From Tetradesmus obliquus (lineage: Eukaryota > Chlorophyta > Chlorophyceae > Sphaeropleales > Scenedesmaceae): a stretch of 64,000 nt of DNA. The first letter of the stretch is position 1. Every line of letters begins with the position of its first letter. Shown one piece after another: positions 48,781-57,802 of this stretch. Both the position numbers and the translations under genes were made by a program. The notes under the pieces were generated by a model. It saw only the letters and a list, made by a program, of their open reading frames with translations, did not search any database and was not told the DNA's origin. The stretch spans positions 5,146,001 through 5,210,000 of the forward strand of contig CP126198.1 of NCBI GenBank assembly GCA_030272155.1, in the 5' to 3' direction.

Positions 48781-49145
48781 CTACGTCCAGAGCTTGCGCT
48801 GCTGGTCATATTTGATGCCCTTATGAACACCGTTGTCTTTCATAGACTGGTAAATGAAGTCCACGGTGTGCTGCCAAGCGCTGCTGTCGGATCGAGGCAG
48901 CTTCCAGGTCAATTGACTATGGTCAAGGCCCATCCACAATTCATCCACAAATCGTCCACATCCACAAGTCTTTGTACTGCAGCAGCACGTGCTGTGCCAT
49001 GGGCGTGGCTGTGATGACGCCGCTGCCTACGCAACGGCTCTGGGTTTTGAACTGCACACAAAAGCGGCACGCGCTGGCCTTGCAGTCCTCCTTGAACTGC
49101 TGTGCAGCTGCACTGACAACTGCCTGTGCCAGATCCATGAGCGCT
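48781..49145 (-). CDS. Possible exons of an unrecognised gene
   Basis: Two minus-strand open stretches have protein-like composition unlike the CAG-rich background. One (about 49139-48960) reads DLAQAVVSAAAQQFKEDCKA, CRFCVQFKTQSRCVGSG and TPMAQHVLLQYKD. The other (about 48955-48781) reads VDELWMGLDHSQLTWKLPRS, VDFIYQSMKDNGVHKG and IKYDQQRKLWT, then stops at TAG. They are in different frames, joined across a short TTGTGGATG-rich repeat. A splice or a frameshift could link them. I do not recognise the family; it could be a decayed gene. Confidence 0.35.
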
Positions 49146-49751
49146 GTGCAGAGAGCTTGCGGGGCTTGAATGCATGAACTATCATAATCAAACGGTCATT
49201 TACAGCTGTAAATGTAATCGAGACGTCAAGTATGGGTATTCACAAATGACCGTTGCCGAACATCCGCGTTACTGAGACACCCATGACACAGGTAGGGACG
49301 CGGCAGAAACGGGCGACCGCTGCTATCAGTTATGCTGACCTAGGAGTCAGTAATTGGGTTTTGAAGATATGCTAGCGATCAGTGAGATCCGCGGGGCTCA
49401 ATAGTGCCCGACATGCTGCAGCCGTCCCTGGGCCCAGTACACCAGCAGGCAAGCATCATGCACATCACCATGCCACGCCCAGCGTTATAACGCTGTTAAT
49501 TAACATCCTGTCTCTTGACGTCACGTCACGTCTTGAAGTGGCTGTTCGATCTCTCTTGGATGACACAAATGGGCAGCAACTCCTCTCAGAGGCGTTGACA
49601 GACCAGCAGTAACAATATTGTTGTTAATTAATGTTGCTACTAATGAGAGTTGCAGGATACACGTTTGCACACATTGGCAACACTGCTGTTGCGATAGCAA
49701 CCTGTCATATACTGCACTGCAACCAACATCACGTACATGTAACTGAATACA

Positions 49752-49907
49752 AATCTGTTACACAGGTGAACTTCACCAATCTGTTACACAGGTGAACTTC
49801 ACCAATCTGTTACACAGGTGAACTTCACCAATCTGTTACACAGGTGAACTTCACCAATCTGTTACACAGGTGAACTTCACCAATCTGTTACACAGGTGAA
49901 CTTCAGG
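49752..49907. repeat. 26-bp tandem array, six units
   Basis: The unit AATCTGTTACACAGGTGAAC plus TTCACC repeats six times with essentially no divergence (CTGTTACACA at 49755, 49781, 49807, 49833, 49859, 49885). Near-identity suggests recent expansion or homogenisation. It contains the string CACAGGTGAAC, which resembles an exon/donor junction. Confidence 0.95.
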
Positions 49908-50424
49908 CTTGAAGCCTTACCAAGGGGTCCTACCACAGGCATTCATCACAAACGAACTTCAGCCCAGGCGCTGTCCACATTCACTGAATGCACCGCATGC
50001 ATGCATGGAGGTGAGCCTGGTATGCCTCAAGCTCTGCATTACAGGCATTCATCCGATGAATGCTGACAATGCCTGTGGCACAGGCACACTTCGGCAGCAG
50101 CCTGGTCGCTGTCCACGTTGATGCATGCATTCACGTGAACTTCGTACGCCTGAAGCTCTGCCCACCGGCACTAAAACAAGGTGGATCACAGCCTTGGTAA
50201 TCTGGTCCGCAAACATCTTTGGCTGTTGCTGTTCAACACATGGCAGCTGGCACAATCAGGCCTGTGTTGAACAACACTGCACTGGCACAATCAGGCTTGC
50301 AGCACTGGATTGATGCTGTACAGCAGCATGCATGCTGCACTGCACTGCATGCCATCCATGACAAGCGCCGAGGACCACACGTAACCATCCTCTCTTCAAA
50401 CATGGCATATGTCATGTGTCCACA

Positions 50425-50444
50425 AACCTGGTTCAGCAAGATCC

Positions 50445-50480
<36 letters not shown>

Positions 50481-50540
50481 GTTACTCATCAAGCCATAGC
50501 ATCAACGCCATCGGCCCCGCCAACCTGGTTCAGCAAGATC
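50425..50540. repeat. CAT microsatellite plus dispersed 42-bp repeat, flanked by 19-bp direct repeats
   Basis: AACCTGGTTCAGCAAGATC occurs at 50425-50443 and 50522-50540. Between lie an (ATC)n run and a segment (GTTACTCATCAAGCCATAGC onward) nearly identical to 24619-24658. The flanking direct repeat could be a target-site duplication or a tandem duplication border. Confidence 0.8.
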
Positions 50541-50719
50541 TGTGCATTCGTGCAATGGTGTCAGAACCATGGAGCTACTTCGTGCACAGTGCACAGTGCA
50601 CACCGCACAGCCTACAGTAAAACAGACCTAATACTGAGGCATAGGGCGACGCGCGCTGCTGTTGCTGTTGCACGCCGCGTCCCAGGTATAGTCAAACGTC
50701 TCACAATCAAGCCCTCCAT

Positions 50720-50830
50720 GGTAGGAGGCGTGGAGGCGCATAAGGTATCCTCATCGCCACACACGTTCCCTTCCTTAACTTGCGCGGGTGTTAAGTGTGA
50801 ACACACCACGCGTAGCTCATTCATTTATTC
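50720..50830 (+). repeat. Dispersed roughly 110-bp repeat, copy 1
   Basis: GGTAGGAGGCGTGGAGGCGC through TTAAGTGTGAACACACCACG is present here and, inverted, at 55399-55506. Copies differ at about one base in ten. It codes nothing obvious and may be a small non-autonomous element. Confidence 0.8.
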
Positions 50831-51839
50831 ATTTATCAAGCCCTCCAGGTGCCACATGCGGCGCCCCGCTTGTCTGCCGCTGTCTGAGACCCCAGCAAGC
50901 ACAGCATCAATTGCAGGCAGCAGTTTCTTCGCCACGGCTGCTTAGGCAGGGACACGGAAGCCTCTCGCACCAGCTCGCACAGGGCAGCCAAGTGCTGCCA
51001 GACCAGTGCAGGGCTGCGTGCCAAGCCCATCCAATGTTCCAAGCCTTAAATAACAATTGTTGCCAAGGGTGTGACAAGGGCCCGACCGTGTTATGACACA
51101 GCATGACACCAGGAAATTCATCTGCTGTTGAATGCAGTTCCTCCAGAGCTGAAACCTGACCCAGGGTACTAGCCCAGCACACCAAATGGCTCCAAACATG
51201 CTCAGGGGCTGCTCACGGTAAGTACGCAGTTCTGCCTTCAATATTTGCTCGGTGAAACTACCGGCGCAGATCTGTCAGCCCTGGCAGATCTGTTGCCCTG
51301 TTGCTTGTGCCAATCAAGGCACTTGCACATGCACCAAACATGTTATGTACAGCCCATGCAGCCCAGTGCCAGCAGACTGACACGTGCCCCCAATAACAAC
51401 AATAATAACAATACCGTGGGTCGCAAAGCAAATAATACACGGCAAAAAATGTTTCATGCCAATGCTTCTCAAAGCCCAGGCGACCTTTCTCATCAGTGAC
51501 GCCAGCAAACTGCACGCAGCACTGCGGACGACGCATGTAACTGTCACCCCACCTTTCACGAGTAGCAGACCATGACACGAGACATGTAGACATGCAGTGC
51601 GTACCGCTCCTATGACAGCCGATAAGAACATGCGTCACACCAAACGCAGACCACAGCAGCGCGCACGGAGATATGCAACGCACTGCACAGCACTGCAGTG
51701 CGCTAAAGCGTGCTGCGTTACATACGCAGCCTTGAAGGTCTGAGCTGTGCCTAGGCCCCCTGATACATCATTCTGAAAAGTTGCAGGTAGCACACTTTGC
51801 AACAGCACATTGCACCACAATGCGTACTCACGTGTTTTG

Positions 51840-52070
51840 AAAAAAAAAAAAAACGCTACTGCTGGAACCGCAGTATGCACATGTACCGCACAGGTGCTGA
51901 AAGCACACGCAACAGAGTTTGAGCGCCCTGTGTGCAGCATGCATTTTAAAGTAAGCAGCTGGCAGGTGCGCACTTTGACACTGTTTGGGTGCAATGCAGA
52001 GAGTTGCAGGTGACACACTTTGCATTAGCACAATGCACTCCTCCTCCGCCCCCCCCCCCCCCCCCCCCCC
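51840..52070. repeat. A14 and C22 runs with a duplicated flank
   Basis: An A run lies at 51840-51853 and a C run at 52049-52070. The sequence before the C run (GTTGCAGGTGACACACTTTG, then CACAATGCAC) repeats a similar stretch at about 51780-51818, so a segment of about 220 bp appears duplicated. Confidence 0.7.
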
Positions 52071-52269
52071 TGACATTTGGCACGCCTGTCGGTTGCAACT
52101 CAGTGCATTGATGTAGGCTAACGCTACACCGCAACGTGACCGCACACGCCTGATTAATGGCAAGCATGCAAACTGCATGCAAGCAATGACAGTCATTGAT
52201 GCAAGAACAAGCGCAGCATGCGGGACCGTTGCCAGCCTCGCCTAACAACAACACACCCACCTCGTCCAA

Positions 52270-52274
52270 TTACA
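52270..52274 (-). terminator. Candidate TGTAA poly(A) signal of the six-exon unknown gene
   Basis: TTACA on plus, about 150 bp beyond the stop at 52421. Assignment by position and chlorophyte usage. Confidence 0.45.
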
Positions 52275-52420
52275 GCAACAAACAAACAACAGCCGAAAGA
52301 ACTGCACTTCAACGCAACCACCAGCATCACATGGTGCTGTATCCGGCCACATTACTGAAATATAAAGTAAACGTGGTGCAACAAGCGCGCATTCGCCTAG
52401 CCGCAGATGGTTTTGAGGCC

Positions 52421-52758
52421 TCATTGCGTCTCCGGTAAGTCTGGCGGTTCGGCGCCCATTGCACGCCACCACGCACGCACCTGCTGCTGCATGGCAGTCT
52501 GCCGCACACGGCTGTGCTGCATTTGGTGACCCGGGTTAGTCAACAGCCTAGCGGCTGTGCCACGCTGCTGCTCAGCTACAGCTGCTGCTGCTGCTGCTGT
52601 TGGTTGCTCTGCCACTCCTAGATCATCAGGAGGGTCCTGCAGCAGCTGCTGCTGCAGCAGCGAGTGCTGCTGCTGCTCCTGCTGCCGGCAGAGGTCTGCT
52701 GCCGCCTCCACTACTGCGGCACAGATGACCTGTACAGGAAAGGACGCAACGATCATCT

Positions 52759-52796
<38 letters not shown>

Positions 52797-53234
52797 GACA
52801 AGCAGTGAGAAGCAGACATGCAGCCCATGCCGCACCTGTGCAATCTGCTGCTTGCTGAGTGTGTTGAGCAGAGAGAGGCTGATCACTACCATGTGCATTA
52901 CATGTGCACAACATGTCATACAAGTGTTACATGCGTTTTATCTGTGTCATGTGCGCCGCACCTGCGCGATCCGCTGCTTGCTGAGCGTGTTGAGCAGGAA
53001 GAAGCTGACCACCGTTATCTGCGCTACATGTGTCACAAGTGTTACATGTGTGTTATTTGTGTCATGTGCGCCGCACCTGTGCGATCTGCTGCTTGCTGAG
53101 CGTGTTGAGCAGGAAGAAGCTGATTACGGTCATGTGCAGCAGCCGCAGGTCCACGTGCCTCTGCCACGCAGCCCCTAGATCCTCATTGCTGCTGCCAAAG
53201 CTGCCACCAGCTGCTGCGTCCGTGCACTCGACGC

Positions 53235-53289
<55 letters not shown>

Positions 53290-53306
53290 GCCACAGAGTG
53301 CTGACT

Positions 53307-53339
<33 letters not shown>

Positions 53340-53494
53340 CAGAGCTGCTGGCATCACCACTAGCTCTGAGTCGATGGTCTGCGCTGCAAGCAGCTGGGAG
53401 CTGCCCTGCCATCCCGCTCGCACCCGCTGCTCCTGCTTCACGTCCTCCCTGCTCCTGTTTCACTGCTTCTGCCACTGCTTCATCCTCGTCTTTC

Positions 53495-53529
<35 letters not shown>

Positions 53530-53723
53530 AGCAGACTCCTGCTGAGCCTTGATGGCCAGGTTGGTGCTAGGCAGGTAGTCCGCCGCCAGCTGCAACAGCA
53601 CCCGCCCCTCCCGCTGCTCCTGCTGCACCATACAGCTGTACTCGTCTGCTGCGATGCGAAGCAGCAGCAGCTGCTCCTGGGTGAGCTTCAGCCGCCTTGC
53701 CACACGCTTCCAGTGGGCTGCAG

Positions 53724-53757
<34 letters not shown>

Positions 53758-54165
53758 GAGCGGCGCTGAATACAGACAGGCATGCTATGTAGTGTTGTTC
53801 CAAGGCCAGTACAAAGTGCAATGTGTATGGCATGTATGGCATGCAACATATGTATGGTATGTATGTCATCGGCAAGCTACCGACACGCTGAGCAAAGTAA
53901 CAAAGTACCAACCAAAATAACAACTCACACTGGGGCGCCACCACAGGAACCGAGCCCTCGTGCATCTGATGGTTGCAGGCTGACTCCACGAAGACCCGGC
54001 AGTTGAAGATCATCCCCACTGCGCATTTTGTCATTGCATCGTCTACCAGATGCTCTAGCTGCCGCCTGGCACTGTCAGCACCACCTGGAAAGCCGGCTGC
54101 AGCGAAAGCAGCAGCTGCTGCTGCTGCTGCTGCTGTGTTTGATGGCGCATCTTGCGCCACGTCGC

Positions 54166-54204
<39 letters not shown>

Positions 54205-54284
54205 CTTCCTCATCGTCCTGCCGCTGGATCAGCTCCAACAGAGCCACCAGCTGGTGGAACAGCGTCTGCGGAAAACATGCATTT

Positions 54285-54315
<31 letters not shown>

Positions 54316-56225
54316 ACGGTGAAGTGATGCTGACAGTGCGGTGTATGGCAGCATCTGAATAGATGCTGCTACAAATGGTCCTTGAGATGGCAGTGCCAGA
54401 GAGAGTACATCAAGTCACCCAATTAACATGGAGTCAGTAACAGTGTTACATCAAGTCATTACATCAAGTCATTACATCAAGTCATTACATCAAGTCATTA
54501 CATCAAGTCACCCAACTTACATCAAGTATTGTATCAAACCATTACATCAGGTCATGACAGCAACCTGCGCCATTAGCCAATCTTCTAACGATCTATCTGC
54601 CTGGCTCACCTGCGCCATTAGCCAATCCTCTAACGATCTATCTGCCTGGCTCACCTGCGTCATTAGCCAATCTTCTAACGATCTATCTGCCTGGCTCACC
54701 TGCGTCATTAACCAATCTTCTAACGATCTATCTGCCTGGCTCACCTGCGTCATTAGCCAATCTTTTAACGATCTATCTGCCTTGCTCAATCAATCAATCA
54801 ATCAATTACATATATTCATAGCAAGAGGTGAACCTGGAGGAGGGAGGGGGCACCTGAGGTGATTCCTAACCAGTGAGTGCGAACCCACAAGCCAGGGCCA
54901 GATACGGCCAAAATCTGGCTCACCTGCGTCATTTTCTTCACGTCCTCCTCGCCAGACCAGTCTCGCACCTGCTGCAGCTGCTCAGGGCTTACGCGGCGCA
55001 GCATGACAGCCACGTAACTGGCGGCAATGGGGGTGCTGCTGCTGCAGCCGGCGCCTGCTGCTGCCAGCACTGCTGCTGCTGCTGCTGCTGCCGGTGCAGG
55101 CTGGGGGAGTGGCGCTTGGCTGTTGTGGCTGTCATGGGTGCTGCTGCTGCCGCTGCTGCTGCTGCTGCTGCTGGTGGTGGGGTGGGCTGGCAGGGGTGGC
55201 AGGGGCAGGCCGTGCTGCAGTGCATACACTACAAGCTCCTGCAAGAGGCAACGTTTCGAATTAGAATTCAAAAAGTGAGCAACTACATTCCACTTCAGCA
55301 TACGGTTAGTGTCATGGAGCGTTACGCAGTGTAGGAGCAGCCAACACCACAGCATCACCGCGAACATTTCCACTGAGGCCAGGCAGATCTTGTGCACTGT
55401 GAATGAATGAATGAGCGTGGTGTGTTCACACTTAACACCCGCGTAAGTTAAGGAAGGGGACGTGTGTGGCGATGAGGATACCTCATGCGCCTCCATGCCT
55501 CCTACCGTTAGTGCACTGTGCCCAAGTGAAAAGGCCATAGCTGCAGAAGGTTGCAATGCAATTCATACTGATGTCTTTGTCAAAGGCTGCAAGGCATTAT
55601 GGTGCTTTGTGCCAGCTCAGGGAGGCACTGATGTTCAGTACTGGTCAACATGGTCAACGCGGTCAAATCAGGTCAAAGCAGGTAAGGCGTTTGAAATTGT
55701 CATCCCTAATTGCTCTGATCAACAGCTTGGCATGCACAGCTGCTGCGTAGCGCTGCTCTGCAGCAGTGGACGTGCGTCGTTGGCCAAACGTCACTGCTAG
55801 AATGCCTGTACTGCTGCGGTCAGCGGACACTTGCGTCTCATTCCAGGCTTCGCTCACCTGATGCACCACAAAATCGCACAAGACCTGCAAGGGCACGTGT
55901 GACAACGCTCATGAGCAGTGTGAGCCAGCTGTTCCTGGTTCAGCTGTTGTAATCCAGCTGCTCTACTGCTGCAGGCCACGTTCTGCCACAGGATCGCGGG
56001 AACACGGCCCGTCTCTTCCTTTAAGAACTGGTGCGGGATTATTCTTACCATGTGTCGCGTTTTGGCAAGCTCCATGGATCGCTCTTCAAGCGAAAGCTGA
56101 CAAGCCTGCCGCAGGACCTGTCGATGCATTTTCTTCACATCTGCAGCACTTGCCACGCCAGGCTTTGTTTTAAGTGGTTTGACAGACGACTTCCGGCTGG
56201 CTTTCTGCTTGCTGCTGTGTGGCAT
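52421..56225 (-). CDS. Unrecognised protein, six exons, 601 residues
   Basis: Minus-strand exons 56225-56049, 55884-55858, 55238-54924, 54265-53929, 53717-53077 and 52729-52421 join with consistent phases and GT-AG junctions. Exon 2 is only 27 bp. The N-terminus is basic (MPHSSKQKASRKSSVKPLKT). Conserved-looking blocks lie between Ser, Gln and Ala tracts: VKKMHRQVLRQACQLSLEER, RRVSPEQLQQVRDWSGEEDV, TLFHQLVALLELIQRQ, VDDAMTKCAVGMIFNCRVFV, HWKRVARRLKLTQEQLLLLR, and a helix VDLRLLHMTVISFFLLNTLS running into KQQIAQVICAAVVEAA. I recognise no named domain. The basic N-terminus and alternating helical and low-complexity layout resemble algal nuclear regulators, but this is only a resemblance. Introns 3 and 5 hold tandem copies of the preceding exon end, and intron 2 holds a dispersed repeat. 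Confidence 0.75.
52830..53070 (-). repeat. Two partial copies of exon 5 3' edge in intron 5 (unknown gene)
   Basis: The exon 5 end (LNTLSKQQIAQ) and its donor AG|GTGCGGC recur downstream. The donor motif CCGCACCTG on plus is at 53071 (real), 52956 and 52830, spacings 115 and 126 bp. Both extra donors are intact. Confidence 0.9.
54447..54515. repeat. 13-bp tandem repeat
   Basis: ATTACATCAAGTC is repeated about five times within intron 3 of the unknown gene, followed by diverged units. Confidence 0.9.
54566..54790 (-). repeat. 45-bp array carrying repeated splice-donor copies
   Basis: Five units of 45 bp lie in intron 3. Each contains ATGACGCAGGTGAGCCAG, identical to the 18 bp spanning the true exon 3/intron 3 junction at 54924 (one or two units have GCGCAG). 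The array is open on minus as a 15-residue repeat, QADRSLEDWLMTQVS. Confidence 0.9.
55399..55506 (-). repeat. Dispersed roughly 110-bp repeat, copy 2 (inverted)
   Basis: Reverse complement of the 50720-50830 repeat, lying in intron 2 of the unknown gene about 4.6 kb away. Confidence 0.8.
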
Positions 56226-57398
56226 CGTGATGTGGTTGCATTCCGAGACGCCTGTCGAGTACTGGGCCGTGCACAACCCTTTACATAAACTAGTAAAACC
56301 CAAAACGTAGCACTGGGACACGCGATGTTGCTGCCTGAGATCATGATGCCATGACAATGTCAACTGCTGCTCGAACCGGGCAGTGGTGACTGGTGAGTGG
56401 TAGGGGTTTTGTCGCACGCCAAGCTGCCCGCTCGCAAAAAAAAAACTGTACATCGTAGCTTGAAGTTCTCACTGTAACTTTTTTGCAGTGAATTTGCGAC
56501 ACGAGAGGACTCTAGGTTGCAAAAGCCAGGGGCAACACCCAGAGGGCAGTGCGTGATGGCCACTTTGCCTTTGAAGCACAACGAACAGCGGCAGACCAAA
56601 ACAGTTGACAGGTTGATCTGCAGTTCAACACATATTCTGTCCGAAAGCGCGTTTGCTTCGGCCAGGTGCGTGCGGAAGAAGAGCAACCCCTTGGACTCCG
56701 CTGACACTAGACGCATTGTAGGTGTCTGTCCAAAAACGCTTGAGACGCTTTAATTTAGTTTTGTTTGCATCGGAGTTTTCAGTGTACGTGGCTCGGGTAT
56801 CATCCCGGAGCCTGACTTCAAGTGCGTCCTTCATGAAGGAGTGATCACTGAGCACCACTGACAGCCTGTCAACCTCCGGGACGTTGTATTGATGATGAGG
56901 ATAAAAACCTGAAAGAAGCACACTTCTCCAGAGCCTGATACTTTTACAGGAGGTTGCTCAGGAGCCTGTTTGGTGGCTTGAAGATGGATGCTGTTCCCAA
57001 AACATGACATGCAGTGACATAACACCATCAACGATCCCACTGACCGGCTGCACTGGCCAGACCCATACACCACAACCTGCCTCAAACCACGACCGTGCTG
57101 CTCCTCATCCGCCCAGGCAGCTCCACCTCTGGGTGCTCCAGCCTGTAAGCCTACAGGTAGGATGCAGCCTGCCAGAGTGTCTGAGTGCTTTAGCATAGAC
57201 TTAAAAGGAGTGCTACTGCCGTGAAGCGGAGCCGTAGAGCCTCAGTATACCTTTGCACTTCAATGGCAACTTGATTATCAGGCATGTTGCATTCCCAGTG
57301 TCTGCGGCCATCGGGTCAAACCGCCCCGGGCCACACGCAATGACATAGCAAGCTGCTGACCTCGCCAAACCACTGAAGCACACTGCACCGCCAAAGCC
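56226..57398. other. Region upstream of the unknown gene with possible gene remnants
   Basis: A minus-strand frame at about 56890-56625 (LSVVLSDHSFMKDALEVRLR, TKLKRLKRFWTDTYNASSVS) looks protein-like but has no recognised domain or splice context. A copy of the 57399-57480 coding end lies at 57082-57160. Confidence 0.35.
57082..57160 (-). repeat. Copy of the 57.4-kb gene end
   Basis: YRLEHPEVELPGRMRSSTVV plus V and a stop (TGA at 57084-57082) repeats the end of the exon at 57515-57399 about 317 bp away, with two substitutions. Confidence 0.85.
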
Positions 57399-57515
57399 CT
57401 AAACCACGACCCTGCTGCTCCTCAGCCGCCCAGGCAGCTCCACCTCTGGGTGCTCCAGCCTGTAAGCCTCCACCTCATCAAACAGCCCCGTCAGCTCAGC
57501 TCTCCCGCGCAGCCG
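57399..57515 (-). CDS. Terminal exon of an unidentified gene
   Basis: After an acceptor at 57516 (TATACAG) the minus strand reads RLRGRAELTGLFDEVEAYRL, then EHPEVELPGRLRSSRVVV, then TAG (39 codons). It is probably the last exon of a gene whose earlier exons I cannot place. Splicing from the LRR gene exon upstream is not in phase with any donor I tried. It could also be a remnant, since it has a downstream copy. Confidence 0.4.
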   Translation of the reverse strand, partial: RLRGRAELTGLFDEVEAYRLEHPEVELPGRLRSSRVVV

Positions 57516-57802
57516 CTGTATACACGCGTATGTTGAACAGCCAATGTTTGACTTTTTACTGCTCGTCCGGCTGCCTTGGCAGCAGCAGCAACATGGCACC
57601 AGCATACAGCCGTTATGCACACCACAACGCCACACCCATCCCTCGACTGCAAAAAACAGGTATATATTGAATGTCACGCCTGCCCGTGACTGCACAGAAC
57701 GGACCACAGGCTGTACACAAGCACCACTTCATACCATATCGAAGTCAACAAGAAGTGGTGTAGCTTCCACTCATGCACGCATCGTGCAACTGGACCTGTG
57801 AC

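Larger units (their letters stand above)
46762..52420. other. Gene-poor, repeat-rich interval
   Basis: No gene can be modelled with confidence over about 5.6 kb. It contains a 26-bp array, a CAT microsatellite insertion, homopolymer runs, half of a dispersed inverted repeat pair, and two open stretches of possible coding origin (48005-48120 plus, 48781-49145 minus). Confidence 0.6.

Noticed and set aside
49752-49907. 26-bp array as a CRISPR array
   Set aside because: The units are contiguous direct repeats with no unique spacers, and the context is a eukaryotic nuclear genome.
54566-54790. 45-bp array as a CRISPR or protein-repeat gene on its own
   Set aside because: No spacers; the unit matches the adjacent exon/intron junction and lies within an intron, so a separate gene is not needed.
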